Shown: in pieces, positions 51,365 through 59,236 of the stretch
How positions within the stretch are numbered: position 1 is the stretch's first letter
Layout: each line of letters opens with the position of its first letter
Translations under genes and position numbers: made by a program
The notes under the pieces: model-generated
What the model saw: only the letters and a program-made list of their open reading frames with translations
Database searches by the model: none
What the model was told of the DNA's origin: nothing
DNA from: Conexibacter sp. DBS9H8
GTDB lineage: Bacteria; Actinomycetota; Thermoleophilia; Solirubrobacterales; Solirubrobacteraceae
Direction: 5' to 3'
Assembly (NCBI RefSeq): GCF_023330685.1
Contig: NZ_CP097128.1
Location: forward strand, 3,534,001 to 3,598,000
DNA length: 64,000 nucleotides

Positions 51365-52492
51365 ATGCCCGAGCCGTCGCGCCGACCGCCCCACCCGGAC
51401 CCCGGGCTGTCGGGCCGAGCGCCCCACCCGGACCCCGGGCCGTCGGACCGACCGCCCCATCCGGCCCCCGGGCCGTCGGACCGACCGCCCCACCCGGCCC
51501 CCGGGCCCTCAGACCGACCGCCTCGACCCGCTCGCGCGTCGCGGACACCACCGGTCGCCCGGTTTCTGGGCGCGAGCGCCCGTGCGGGCGACCACCTCGC
51601 CCACGCGACCGGAGTGTCGGCCGCGATCGACCAGGCGGTGGAGGAGGCAATCGTCCGCGCGTTCCGCAGCCCGGCACTTCGGCACGCGCTCGAGCGGGCG
51701 CTGAATGACCGCGACCCTCACGAGGACATCGACCCGGAGGAGCTCGCCTGGCTCGTGCGGTCCTTCCTCGCCTCCCGGACAGCGACGGCGGTGTGGGCCG
51801 AGGTACTTGAGTCCGAGCCGGTGCAGATGCTCGTCGAGCGGATCGCCGACGCCCCGGAGGTGCGCGCCGCGATCACCGCCCAGGGGGCCGGCCTGCTCGG
51901 GGACGTCGGCGTCCGGTTGACCCGGCTCACCGAGGCACTCGACGACGCCCTCGAACGGATCGTCCGCCGGGCCGAACCCGACAGTGAACGCGACCAGGCC
52001 GGCCTCGCGACCCGGGCCCTCGCCGCCGCCATCGACCTCGGGCTGCTGTTCGTCCTCTACACGCTCGGCTCGGCGATCGTCTCCTCGATCTTCAATGCGA
52101 CCGCCGGGGGCAGCTTCCCGGTGTGGCTCGCAGCGGTCCTCACCGGCCTGGCGGCACTCGCCGGCGCTGCGATCATCGTCATCTTCTGGGCGCTCGTCGG
52201 TCAGACGCCGGGGATGCGGTTCCTCGCCATCCGCGTCATTCATGAGGGTTCCCACGAACTGGGGCTCGCCCGCGCGAACCGGCGGATGCTCGCCATCCTT
52301 CTCGCCTTGGCGCCCGCGGGCCTCGGGGTGCTGTGGATCGCCCGTGACCGCGATCGCCGCGGCTGGCATGACCGACTCGCCGGGACCGAGGTCGTCTACG
52401 TCGACGTCGGCGGCGCCCCGTATTCGGGCCGGCGGGGCACGACCGGCACGAGCCGCGCCCACCGGCCGGCCCGCCGCCGGGACCGCGCCTGA
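51365..52492 (+). CDS. RDD-family membrane protein with proline-rich repeat N-terminus
   Basis: About 375 residues. The first ~55 residues are four 11-residue repeats of the type PHPDPGPSDRP. A soluble helical region of about 150 residues follows. The RDD domain begins at about residue 215: ATRALAAAIDLGLLFVLYTL, two further hydrophobic segments, and GQTPGMRFLAIRVI with DRDRRGWHDRLAGTEVV. RDD proteins are poorly understood; some act as Na+/H+ antiporters or partners of other membrane systems. The proline-rich repeats may be an extended cytoplasmic spacer. The start is the ATG after the TAGGCT element. Confidence 0.82.
   Translation: MPEPSRRPPHPDPGLSGRAPHPDPGPSDRPPHPAPGPSDRPPHPAPGPSDRPPRPARASRTPPVARFLGASARAGDHLAHATGVSAAIDQAVEEAIVRAFRSPALRHALERALNDRDPHEDIDPEELAWLVRSFLASRTATAVWAEVLESEPVQMLVERIADAPEVRAAITAQGAGLLGDVGVRLTRLTEALDDALERIVRRAEPDSERDQAGLATRALAAAIDLGLLFVLYTLGSAIVSSIFNATAGGSFPVWLAAVLTGLAALAGAAIIVIFWALVGQTPGMRFLAIRVIHEGSHELGLARANRRMLAILLALAPAGLGVLWIARDRDRRGWHDRLAGTEVVYVDVGGAPYSGRRGTTGTSRAHRPARRRDRA
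51389..51520. repeat. Four-copy 33-bp tandem repeat in coding sequence
   Basis: Units at 51389-51421, 51422-51454, 51455-51487 and 51488-51520 differ by a few bases each. They encode the 11-residue Pro-rich repeats of the RDD protein. Length change by slippage would stay in frame. Confidence 0.85.
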
Positions 52493-52708
52493 TCGGCCGA
52501 ACCCGTCCCCCGGGCCCGCGATTTCCCGGACCGGCCCGACGACGGGGGACTTATGCGTTCCCACGACGCATTTCTCCCCCACCGTCACGTCCAACGGCGG
52601 CGCGCACCCACATCGAGCCGATCGACGGCGCGCGCCCCGGTTGAGCCCCACCGGCGCCGCCGAACCGCACCGGAGGTAGGCTCCCGCACAGAGTGAGAGG
52701 AGCGCGAG
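52493..52708. other. Intergenic region upstream of the acyl-CoA synthetase gene
   Basis: 216 bases without a gene. A TAGGCT -10 candidate (52677-52682) lies 26 bases before the synthetase start, leaving a short leader that holds the GAGAGGAG ribosome-binding site. This is a leadered counterpart of the leaderless promoters elsewhere. Confidence 0.45.
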
Positions 52709-54352
52709 ATGTCTTTGTCCTATGCCCACGGCGCCTGCGACATTCCCCTGCTGGGTGAGACGATCGGCGCCACCCTCACCCGCGCCGCGGAGACCCACCC
52801 CGACGGGGAGGCGCTCGTCGAGTGCGCGACGGGACGACGCTACTCCTACCGTGCGCTCGAACGTGAGGTCGACACCCTCGCCCGGGGCCTGCTCGCCGCC
52901 GGCATCACCGCGGGCGACCGGGTCGGGATCTGGGCCCCGAACTGCGCCGAATGGGTCCTCGTGCAGTTCGCCACCGCTCGGATCGGAGCGATCCTCGTCA
53001 ACGTCAACCCGGCCTACCGCACTCACGAGCTCGCCTTTGTCCTCAACCAGTCGGGAATCCGCACGCTCATCTCCGCGGCCCGCTACCGCAGCAGCGACTA
53101 CGCCGGAATGATCGAGTCGGTGCGGGAGCAGTGCCCGGCCCTCGAGGACGTCGTGCTGCTCGGCGACCGCCGCTGGGCGGAGCTGCTCGCGGGCGCCGAC
53201 CGAGTGAGTCCCGCAGACCTCACCGAGGCCACGCGCGCCCTCTCCTTCGACGATCCGATCAACATCCAGTACACGTCAGGGACGACGGGATCGCCCAAGG
53301 GGGCGACGCTCACCCACCACAACATCCTCAACAACGGCTACATGGTCGGGGAACTCGTCGGCTACTCCGCGGCGGACCGGATCTGCATCCCGGTTCCCTT
53401 CTACCACTGCTTCGGGATGGTGATGGGCAACCTCGCCGCGGTCAGCCACGCCGCGACGATGGTCATCCCCGCCCCCACCTTCGACCCCGCCGCCACCCTC
53501 GCCGCCGTCGCGACGGAGCGCTGCAGCTCCCTCTACGGCGTCCCGACGATGTTCATCGCCGAGCTCGGCCTCCCCGGCTTCTCCGACTATGACCTGACGA
53601 GCCTGCGGACCGGGATCATGGCCGGTTCCAACTGCCCGATCGAGGTGATGCGCCGGGTCGTCACCGAGATGCACATGGACGAGGTGTCGATCTGTTACGG
53701 GATGACGGAGACCTCACCAGTGTCGACCCAGACGCGGGTCGAGGATCCGCTCGAGCGGCGCGTCGCCACCGTCGGACGGCCAGGGCCGCACATCGAGGTC
53801 AAGATCGTCGACCCGCAGACGGGCCGGATCCTGCCCCGCGGCGAGACTGGGGAGTTCTGCACCCGGGGCTACAGCGTGATGACGGGCTACTGGGAGGAGC
53901 CCGCCAAGACCGCCGAGGTGATCGACGCCGCCGGCTGGATGCACACCGGTGATCTCGCCACGATGGATGACGAGGGCTACTGCGCGATCGTCGGACGGAT
54001 CAAGGACATGGTCATCCGCGGCGGCGAGAACCTCTACCCGCGGGAGATCGAGGAGTTCCTCTACACCCACCCCGCGATCGCGGACGTGCAGGTCGTCGGG
54101 GTGCCCGACCCCCTCTACGGCGAGGAGCTGTGCGCCTGGGTGCGCCGCCAGCCCGACACCGTCCTCGACGCCGATGGTGTGCAGGCCTTCTGCCGTGGCC
54201 GCCTGGCCCACCAGAAGGTGCCGCGCTACGTGCTGTTCGTCGAGGAGTTCCCGATGACGGTCACCGGCAAGGTGCAGAAGTTCGAGATGCGCCGGGTCTC
54301 GGTCGAGCGCCTCAGCCTCCGCCTCAGCCCGGAGTCGGCAGCGGCGTCTTAG
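52709..54352 (+). CDS. Medium/long-chain acyl-CoA synthetase (AMP-binding)
   Basis: 547 residues of the ANL adenylating family: A3 motif [20 protein letters not shown]5 [15 protein letters not shown]7-A8 [21 protein letters not shown] with [19 protein letters not shown], and the C-terminal lysine in [11 protein letters not shown]. It activates a fatty acid with ATP and loads CoA. The sequence is closest to the ACSF2/FadD-type branch. GAGAGGAG lies upstream of the ATG. It could feed the beta-oxidation and branched-acyl enzymes elsewhere in the window, but there is no operon link. Confidence 0.93.
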   Translation: MSLSYAHGACDIPLLGETIGATLTRAAETHPDGEALVECATGRRYSYRALEREVDTLARGLLAAGITAGDRVGIWAPNCAEWVLVQFATARIGAILVNVNPAYRTHELAFVLNQSGIRTLISAARYRSSDYAGMIESVREQCPALEDVVLLGDRRWAELLAGADRVSPADLTEATRALSFDDPINIQYTSGTTGSPKGATLTHHNILNNGYMVGELVGYSAADRICIPVPFYHCFGMVMGNLAAVSHAATMVIPAPTFDPAATLAAVATERCSSLYGVPTMFIAELGLPGFSDYDLTSLRTGIMAGSNCPIEVMRRVVTEMHMDEVSICYGMTETSPVSTQTRVEDPLERRVATVGRPGPHIEVKIVDPQTGRILPRGETGEFCTRGYSVMTGYWEEPAKTAEVIDAAGWMHTGDLATMDDEGYCAIVGRIKDMVIRGGENLYPREIEEFLYTHPAIADVQVVGVPDPLYGEELCAWVRRQPDTVLDADGVQAFCRGRLAHQKVPRYVLFVEEFPMTVTGKVQKFEMRRVSVERLSLRLSPESAAAS

Positions 54353-54409
54353 CGTCGCGACCGCGGTTCGGCCCTCGGTCGGCCCGTGGGCCGAGCCTGT
54401 CAGCCGCTG

Positions 54410-54452
54410 GCGAGTGCACAGATTCGTCGATACGACGAATCTGTGCACTCGC
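54410..54452. repeat. Perfect 20-bp inverted repeat with 3-base loop
   Basis: Left arm GCGAGTGCACAGATTCGTCG (54410-54429), loop ATA (54430-54432), and an exactly complementary right arm (54433-54452). It lies between convergent genes, the acyl-CoA synthetase and the UppP-like gene. There is no U-tract after it on either strand. The arms are of lower GC than the surroundings. It may be a bidirectional terminator, a REP-like element or a protein-binding site. Confidence 0.85.
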
Positions 54453-54453
54453 T

Positions 54454-54543
54454 CCCGGCCCGCCCCCGGCTCACTCGCCAGCCGACCTCCCGGCCCGCCC
54501 CCGGCTCACTCGCCAGCCGACCCCCCGGCCCGCCCCCGGCTCG
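54454..54543. repeat. 35-bp tandem repeat, about 2.6 copies
   Basis: Units start at 54454, 54489 and 54524, each beginning CCCGGCCCGCCCCCGGCTC; the first two continue with ACTCGCCAGCCGACC. It lies directly beside the 20-bp palindrome in the gap between two convergent genes. I see no gene in it. Confidence 0.8.
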
Positions 54544-54557
54544 GACGTCACCCCCGC

Positions 54558-55499
54558 CTAGGCGGGCGCACCGGCGATCGCGATGAAAGCGGCCATGAAC
54601 GCACCAAACCCGAGGCAGTAGAGCCCGAAGGGAACGAGGTTGCGGCGCTGGAAGTAGCGGGTGAGGAAGTGGACGGTGAACACGGAGACGACCGCCGCGA
54701 CGACGGCAGCGAGGATCGCCGCGAGCTGCAGCTGATGGATGAGGTGGGGCGAGCTCACCGTCGGCGGATGGATCAGGTCGCTCACCTTCAGCACCCCGGC
54801 GGCGAGGATCGGCGGGGTCGCGAGGAGGAAGGCAAAGCGGGCGGCGTCCGCATTGTCGAGCCCGCGTGCGAGTCCGGCGGTCATCACCACCCCGTCCCGG
54901 CTCATCCCGGCGATCAGCGCCGTCGTCTGGGCAGCGCCGATGACTCCCGCCTCCCGGTAGCTCATCGTCTCGAGCTCCCGGGCCCCCTCGGCGTTGAGTC
55001 CCTCCCGGCGGGCGAGCGCCCGCACGTCCGCGCGGCGGCGGAACCGTTCCGCAAATAGGAGCACCGCGCCATTGACCATCAGGAAGATCGCCGCGGCGAT
55101 CGGGGTGGCGAACAGGGTCCGCAGCGGCTTCTCCAGCAGCAGCCCGAGGAGCCCGACCGGGATCGTCGCGACGATGATCAGCCAGATCAGACGCTCGGTC
55201 GGGGTCTCGATCCGGCGGGTGCGCAGGGTCGTGAAGAACGCTCGGATCAGGGCGATCCAGTCACGCCAGAAGTAGATCAACAACCCGATCGCCGAGCCGA
55301 CGTGGAGCATCACGACGAAGGCGAGCCACGGTGAGCTGGGCTGGGACTGCCAGACGACGATGTTGTGCCAGCGAAACAGGGTCGGGAAGAGGATCGTGTG
55401 GCCGAGGCTGGAGATCGGGAACAGCTCGCTGACCCCCTGGAGCAGACCGAGGATGAGCGCTTGGGCGGTGGTGATGAGCGAGGTCGCAAACGTGAGCAT
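54558..55499 (-). CDS. uppP: UppP/BacA-family undecaprenyl-diphosphatase-like protein
   Basis: About 313 residues with roughly eight membrane segments. The first family motif is QGVSELFPISSLGH (canonical form ends PISSSGH). The second reads GMSRDGVVMTAGLARGL where classical BacA has a PGTSRSG-type motif, so Ser-Arg is kept but the next Ser is Asp. It would dephosphorylate undecaprenyl diphosphate in cell-wall recycling. The altered motif may mean a divergent subfamily or a different lipid diphosphate. The start is the ATG at 55497-55499. A small CCGCCTAGGCGG palindrome overlaps the stop. Confidence 0.85.
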   Translation of the reverse strand: MLTFATSLITTAQALILGLLQGVSELFPISSLGHTILFPTLFRWHNIVVWQSQPSSPWLAFVVMLHVGSAIGLLIYFWRDWIALIRAFFTTLRTRRIETPTERLIWLIIVATIPVGLLGLLLEKPLRTLFATPIAAAIFLMVNGAVLLFAERFRRRADVRALARREGLNAEGARELETMSYREAGVIGAAQTTALIAGMSRDGVVMTAGLARGLDNADAARFAFLLATPPILAAGVLKVSDLIHPPTVSSPHLIHQLQLAAILAAVVAAVVSVFTVHFLTRYFQRRNLVPFGLYCLGFGAFMAAFIAIAGAPA

Positions 55500-55830
55500 C
55501 GTCGCCCACGCTAACCGCCGGCCCCACGGCTGGCAATGGCTCGCCGACCAGATCACTCCGGCGTCTCAGGACCGCCCCCGACCTGGGGATGAGCGAGATA
55601 CCGACCGGGGACGGGGGGCGCACCCGACCCCCGTCCCCGAGCCACAGCGCCGCGACCGGCGGGCGTCACCACCTTGTGCGCGCGAGCAACGCTCCGCCCC
55701 ACAGTCCTCTACCCTGGGTCTGTCCTCGGTGGCGGCCGGTCGCGCTCTCTGCGCGTCGCCGCGGCCGTGGCCGGGTCCGGGCGGACCCTCAGCACCGGTT
55801 TCCCCCTGTCAGAACGGACGGTTTTCCCCT
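55500..55830. other. Divergent intergenic region, uppP-like / epimerase
   Basis: 331 bases without a credible gene. TACCCT (55710-55715) is a weak -10 candidate for the epimerase and would give a leader of about 115 bases. The bases just before the epimerase ATG (GGTTTTCCCCT) contain no ribosome-binding site. Confidence 0.35.
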
Positions 55831-56775
55831 ATGCGCGTACTTGTCACCGGCGGCTCAGGCTTCATCGGCTCTCACGTCGTCGACCGGCTGCTCGCGGCAG
55901 GACACGAACCGGTCATCTATGACCTCCGTCCCTCGCCCTGGCACGTTGATGCCGACCCGGCGATCCCGACGGTCATCGGCGAGATCACCGACCGCGCCGC
56001 GCTCGAGGCCGCCCTGTCTGAGCAGCGGATCGACGTCGTCGCCCATCTTGCGGCGGTCGCGGACGTCAATGACGTGCACGCTGACCCGGAGACGGCGGAG
56101 ATCGTCAATTCGCGTGGGACGGCGGCGGTGTTGGAGGCGATGCGTCGGGTGGGGGTGTCGCGGGTGGTGTTTGCGTCGACGATCTGGGTGTATTCGGATA
56201 CGGAGGCGGCGGTGGTGGATGAGGAGACGTTGTTGCCGGCGCCGGCGCATTTGTATACGTCGACGAAGTTGGCGGGGGAGTTGTATTGCCGGTCCTATCA
56301 GGAGTTGTATGGGATTGAGTACACGGTGTTGCGGTTTGGGATTCCGTATGGGCCGCGGGCGCGGGAGGCGGCGGTGGTGCCGTCGTTTGTGAATCGGGCG
56401 TTGGCGGGTGAGGCGTTGGTGTTGTCGGGGGATGGGAGTCAGTCGCGGCGGTTTGTGTATGTGGAGGATTTGGCGCAGGGGGTGGTGGATGGGTTGGCGG
56501 ATGTGGCGGTCAATCGGGTCTATAACTTGGTGTCGGATGAGGATGTGACGATTCGGCAGATCGCTGAGTTGGTGGGGGAGTATGTGGGGGATGTGGAGGT
56601 GGTGGTCGGTCCGGCGCGTCCGGGGGATTTGGGGTCCAAGGTGGTGTTGGGGGCGCGGGCTGAGGCGGAGTTGGGGTGGACGGCGCAGACGTCTTTTGGG
56701 GAGGGTGTGCGGCGTTATATCGACTGGAAACGCGCCCAGACGGGGGAGCCCGACGCTGAGCTCGCCGGGGTCTGA
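55831..56775 (+). CDS. NAD-dependent epimerase/dehydratase (extended SDR, UDP-glucose 4-epimerase-like)
   Basis: 314 residues. The Rossmann motif is VTGGSGFIGSHVVDRLLAAG. The catalytic region has VVFASTIWVYSD and a YTSTK motif (Tyr-x-x-x-Lys) in APAHLYTSTKLAGELY. LRFGIPYGPR and a late RRFVYVEDLAQGVVD fit nucleotide-sugar epimerases. It would act on an NDP-sugar; the exact sugar is unknown. The first ~90 codons use C-rich synonymous codons like the rest of the window, but from about 56105 to 56715 nearly all third positions are G or T and C is depleted. A start without a Shine-Dalgarno sequence is also odd. Confidence 0.9.
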   Translation: MRVLVTGGSGFIGSHVVDRLLAAGHEPVIYDLRPSPWHVDADPAIPTVIGEITDRAALEAALSEQRIDVVAHLAAVADVNDVHADPETAEIVNSRGTAAVLEAMRRVGVSRVVFASTIWVYSDTEAAVVDEETLLPAPAHLYTSTKLAGELYCRSYQELYGIEYTVLRFGIPYGPRAREAAVVPSFVNRALAGEALVLSGDGSQSRRFVYVEDLAQGVVDGLADVAVNRVYNLVSDEDVTIRQIAELVGEYVGDVEVVVGPARPGDLGSKVVLGARAEAELGWTAQTSFGEGVRRYIDWKRAQTGEPDAELAGV

Positions 56776-56788
56776 GCTCGCCGGGGTC
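56757..56788. repeat. 16-bp tandem duplication at the end of the epimerase gene
   Basis: TGAGCTCGCCGGGGTC occurs twice in tandem and covers the last codons of the epimerase gene. The stop codon lies at the junction (56773-56775), so the second copy is untranslated. Confidence 0.85.
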
Positions 56789-56847
56789 TGAGCCGGTCGC
56801 GGGCCTGCCCGGCCCCGCGGCGCGCGACCTCCGGCGTGGTCCTTCAG

Positions 56848-56887
56848 GGCCCCGGACTCCGACATAAGGCCCCGGACTCCGACCTAA
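56848..56887. repeat. 20-bp direct repeat upstream of the ABC transporter genes
   Basis: GGCCCCGGACTCCGACATAA is followed directly by the same 20 bases with one change (CCTAA). It lies about 50 bases before the -10 candidate of the ABC operon and could be a regulator-binding pair. Confidence 0.7.
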
Positions 56888-56938
56888 GTCTCAGCGAAGT
56901 TCGCTCTCACGGGCCTTGTGGGACGTTCGTCGGCCACC

Positions 56939-56944
56939 TACGCT
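56939..56944 (+). promoter_or_regulatory. -10 element TACGCT upstream of the ABC ATPase gene
   Basis: TACGCT lies 9 bases before the ATG at 56954, and no ribosome-binding site intervenes. It fits the leaderless pattern seen at other genes in the window. Confidence 0.4.
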
Positions 56945-56953
56945 CCCGCGCAG

Positions 56954-57871
56954 ATGATCGAAGTCCGCGGCGTCAGCAAGCGCTACGGGGAGAAGGTCGC
57001 CGTGGAAGATCTGACCTTCACCGTCCAGCCGGGCGTCGTCACCGGGTTCCTGGGCCCGAACGGGGCGGGCAAGTCCACGACGATGCGGCTCATCCTCGGC
57101 CTCGACCGGCCGACGGAGGGGACCGCGACGGTTGCCGGCCGCAGCTACGCCGACCTCCCCGCCCCGCTGCATGAAGTCGGGGCGATGCTCGAGGCTCGCG
57201 CGATCCACACCGGCCGCTCCGCCCGCAACCACCTCCTCGCCCTCGCCCAGACCCACGGGATTCCCGACCGGCGCGTCGACGAGGTGCTCGACCTCGTCGG
57301 CCTCACTCACGTCGCCCGCAAACGGGTCGGTTCCTTCAGCCTCGGCATGGGCCAGCGGCTCGGGATCGCCGCCGCCCTGCTCGGCGACCCGCACACCGTC
57401 ATTCTCGATGAGCCCGCCAACGGCCTCGACCCCGAGGGGATCCGCTGGATCCGCACGCTGCTGATCGACCTCGCCCGGGAGGGCCGCACGGTCTTTCTCT
57501 CCAGCCACCTGATGTCGGAGATCCAGCAGAGCGCCGAGCATCTGATCGTGATCGGCAAGGGCCGCCTGATCGAGGACACGACCGTCGCCGACTTCGTCGC
57601 CCGTGCCTCCGCCGACGCACCCGTCCGCGTCCGCGGCGCCGACCCGGCGGCGCTCGCCCACGCGCTGACCGCCGCCGGCGCCGCGGTCAGCCTCGAGGCG
57701 GACGGCGCGCTGACGGTCACCGGCCTCGCGGCCGAACAGATCGGCGAGCTCGCCGCCGCCGACGGGCTCGTGCTACACGAACTGACCCCGCTGCGGGTGA
57801 CGCTCGAGGAGGCGTTCATGAGCCGCACCCACGAGGCGATCGAGTACCAGCCGACGGGCGTGCCGGTATGA
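56954..57871 (+). CDS. ABC transporter ATP-binding protein (ABC-2 exporter)
   Basis: About 305 residues. Walker A is GPNGAGKSTTMRLIL, the signature reads FSLGMGQRLGIAAALL (a variant of LSGGQ), Walker B is TVILDEPANGLDPEG, and the H-loop is SSHLMSEIQ. The C-terminal ~90 residues form the extra domain of BcrA/NatA-type ATPases. It powers a membrane permease encoded by the next gene, which it overlaps by 4 bases (ATGA). The substrate may be a peptide, antibiotic or ion, and is not shown. I start at the ATG at 56954 (MIEVRGVSKRYG). Confidence 0.92.
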   Translation: MIEVRGVSKRYGEKVAVEDLTFTVQPGVVTGFLGPNGAGKSTTMRLILGLDRPTEGTATVAGRSYADLPAPLHEVGAMLEARAIHTGRSARNHLLALAQTHGIPDRRVDEVLDLVGLTHVARKRVGSFSLGMGQRLGIAAALLGDPHTVILDEPANGLDPEGIRWIRTLLIDLAREGRTVFLSSHLMSEIQQSAEHLIVIGKGRLIEDTTVADFVARASADAPVRVRGADPAALAHALTAAGAAVSLEADGALTVTGLAAEQIGELAAADGLVLHELTPLRVTLEEAFMSRTHEAIEYQPTGVPV

Positions 57872-58725
57872 GCGCGCTGCCGACCGCTCCCGGCGCCGGC
57901 CGGCTGACCGGCTCGGCCGGCGCCACCGACGGCATTCCCGCCGCGAGCCCCGTCACCCTCGGCCGGGTGCTGCGCTCGGAGTGGACCAAGCTGTGGTCGC
58001 TGCGCTCGACGCGGTGGTCGCTCGCGGTCGCCTTCCTCACCCAGGCGGGGCTGGGGCCACTGTTCGCGCTGCTGGAGATGGGCCGCTGGAACCAGCTGTC
58101 GCTCGGCCAGCGCCTGTTCTTCAGCCCGATCGACCATTCGCTCGTGGGCTTTCACTTCTCCCAGCTCGCGATCGGGGTGCTCGGGGTACTGATCATCACC
58201 GGCGAGTACAGCACCGGGCAGATCCGTTCGACGCTGCTGGCGGTGCCACGCCGCCTTCCCGTCCTGTGGGCCAAGCTGATCGTCTTCTCGGTCGTCGCCT
58301 TCCTGCTCATCTTCACCGGCGCCCTGATCGCCTTCTTCGTCTCCAACGCGATCTTCACCGAGCACCACGTCAACGTCGGTCTCGGCGCCCCGCACGCGTT
58401 CCGAGCCGTGCTCGGCACGGCGCTGTATGTGACCGGGACCGGGATGCTCTGCACCGCCTTCGGGACGATGCTGCGCGCGACCGCCGGGGGGATCTCGACC
58501 TTCGTGGTGATCCTGTTCGTGCTCCCGCCGATCCTGCTGCTGCTGCCGACCGGGACCGCCGACGCGATCAACCCGTACCTCCCCTCCGTCGCCGGCGGCA
58601 GCGTCGGCAGTGCGCTGCTGTCGCCCCACAGCTTCTCGCCGTGGGGCGGCTTCGCCCTGTTCTGCGGTTACGTGATCGCCGCGATCCTCACGGCCGCCTG
58701 GCTGTTGAAACGCCGCGACGCCTGA
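57868..58725 (+). CDS. ABC-2 type transporter permease
   Basis: 285 residues. A polar N-terminus of about 30 residues precedes LGRVLRSEWTKLWSLRSTRW, a typical ABC-2 entry motif. About six membrane segments follow, with LLAVPRRLPVLWAKL and GSALLSPHSFSPWGG between them. The motif EYSTGQIRSTLLAVPRR matches the BcrB/NatB-like permeases that pair with BcrA-type ATPases. The ATG overlaps the ATPase stop. A sensor kinase gene lies downstream, after a decayed gene. Confidence 0.9.
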   Translation: MSALPTAPGAGRLTGSAGATDGIPAASPVTLGRVLRSEWTKLWSLRSTRWSLAVAFLTQAGLGPLFALLEMGRWNQLSLGQRLFFSPIDHSLVGFHFSQLAIGVLGVLIITGEYSTGQIRSTLLAVPRRLPVLWAKLIVFSVVAFLLIFTGALIAFFVSNAIFTEHHVNVGLGAPHAFRAVLGTALYVTGTGMLCTAFGTMLRATAGGISTFVVILFVLPPILLLLPTGTADAINPYLPSVAGGSVGSALLSPHSFSPWGGFALFCGYVIAAILTAAWLLKRRDA

Positions 58726-58741
58726 CCCAAACCGGAGGACG

Positions 58742-59090
58742 ATGACGACCCCCGCCACCGTCTCAACCGGCCCGGATCGCGGCCACGACTTCCACGCGAT
58801 CACCACCCCGCGCCGAGAGCTCTCCTGCTGGGCGGCCGTGCTGTGCACCTTCGCGCTCGGCACCGCGGCCGGGGACCTCACCGCCGATGCGCTCGGCTGG
58901 GGCTTCTGGTCCTCGGCGCTGCTGTTCACCGGCGTGATCGCGCGGCCACTCGGGGCGTCGTTTGCCGACGGTTTCTCCACGTCGGGGAACGGCGGCCTCA
59001 ACCTCGGCGACCCGCTCGTCGCTCTCTGTGCCCTCGCCGTGTTGTCCTCGCCGTCGCCTGGGTGACGGTCAAGCGCATCGACGTCCAACC
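58742..59090 (+). pseudogene. Decayed remnant of a COG4705-type membrane protein gene
   Basis: An open frame of 107 residues runs from an ATG with GGAGG 3-4 bases upstream to a stop at 59065. HAITTPRRELSCWAAVLCTF, FALGTAAGDLTADALGWGF and ARPLGASFADGFST match the second half of COG4705 membrane-anchored proteins as I recall them. The first half is missing, and the segment normally joining the third and last of those motifs (about 24 residues with an AFWIAYILT helix) is deleted. Near 59040 the family-like C-terminus (VVLAVAWVTVKRID) continues in another frame, which points to a frameshift. A short expressed remnant cannot be excluded. Confidence 0.62.
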
Positions 59091-59236
59091 CCTCCACGAG
59101 CTCGTTCCCCATGCCCACCCACCCCACCCACACCCCCACCCCCACGGCCACCGGGCCGGCGCCATCGGCCGGCGCGGGCTGGGCCTCCAAACCGACTGAC
59201 GGCCCCTCGGACCGACTCGGGGTCGCGGAGGCGGCG

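Noticed and set aside
51389..51520. Possible CRISPR or attachment-site repeats
   Set aside because: Perfectly contiguous 33-base units inside a coding frame, multiples of three, no spacers.
54410..54452. Standard intrinsic terminator
   Set aside because: No run of T follows the stem on either strand, and the stem is much longer and more exact than usual. Kept as a repeat of unknown role.
56105..56715. Diversity-generating retroelement or hypermutated target
   Set aside because: No template repeat, reverse transcriptase or accessory gene is present. The bias is at synonymous positions, not A-directed amino-acid change.
55855..56865. 336-codon minus-strand frame over the epimerase, His/Arg/Pro-rich
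   Set aside because: It is the by-product of the C-depleted patch, which removes stops on the other strand. The epimerase motifs on the plus strand are intact.
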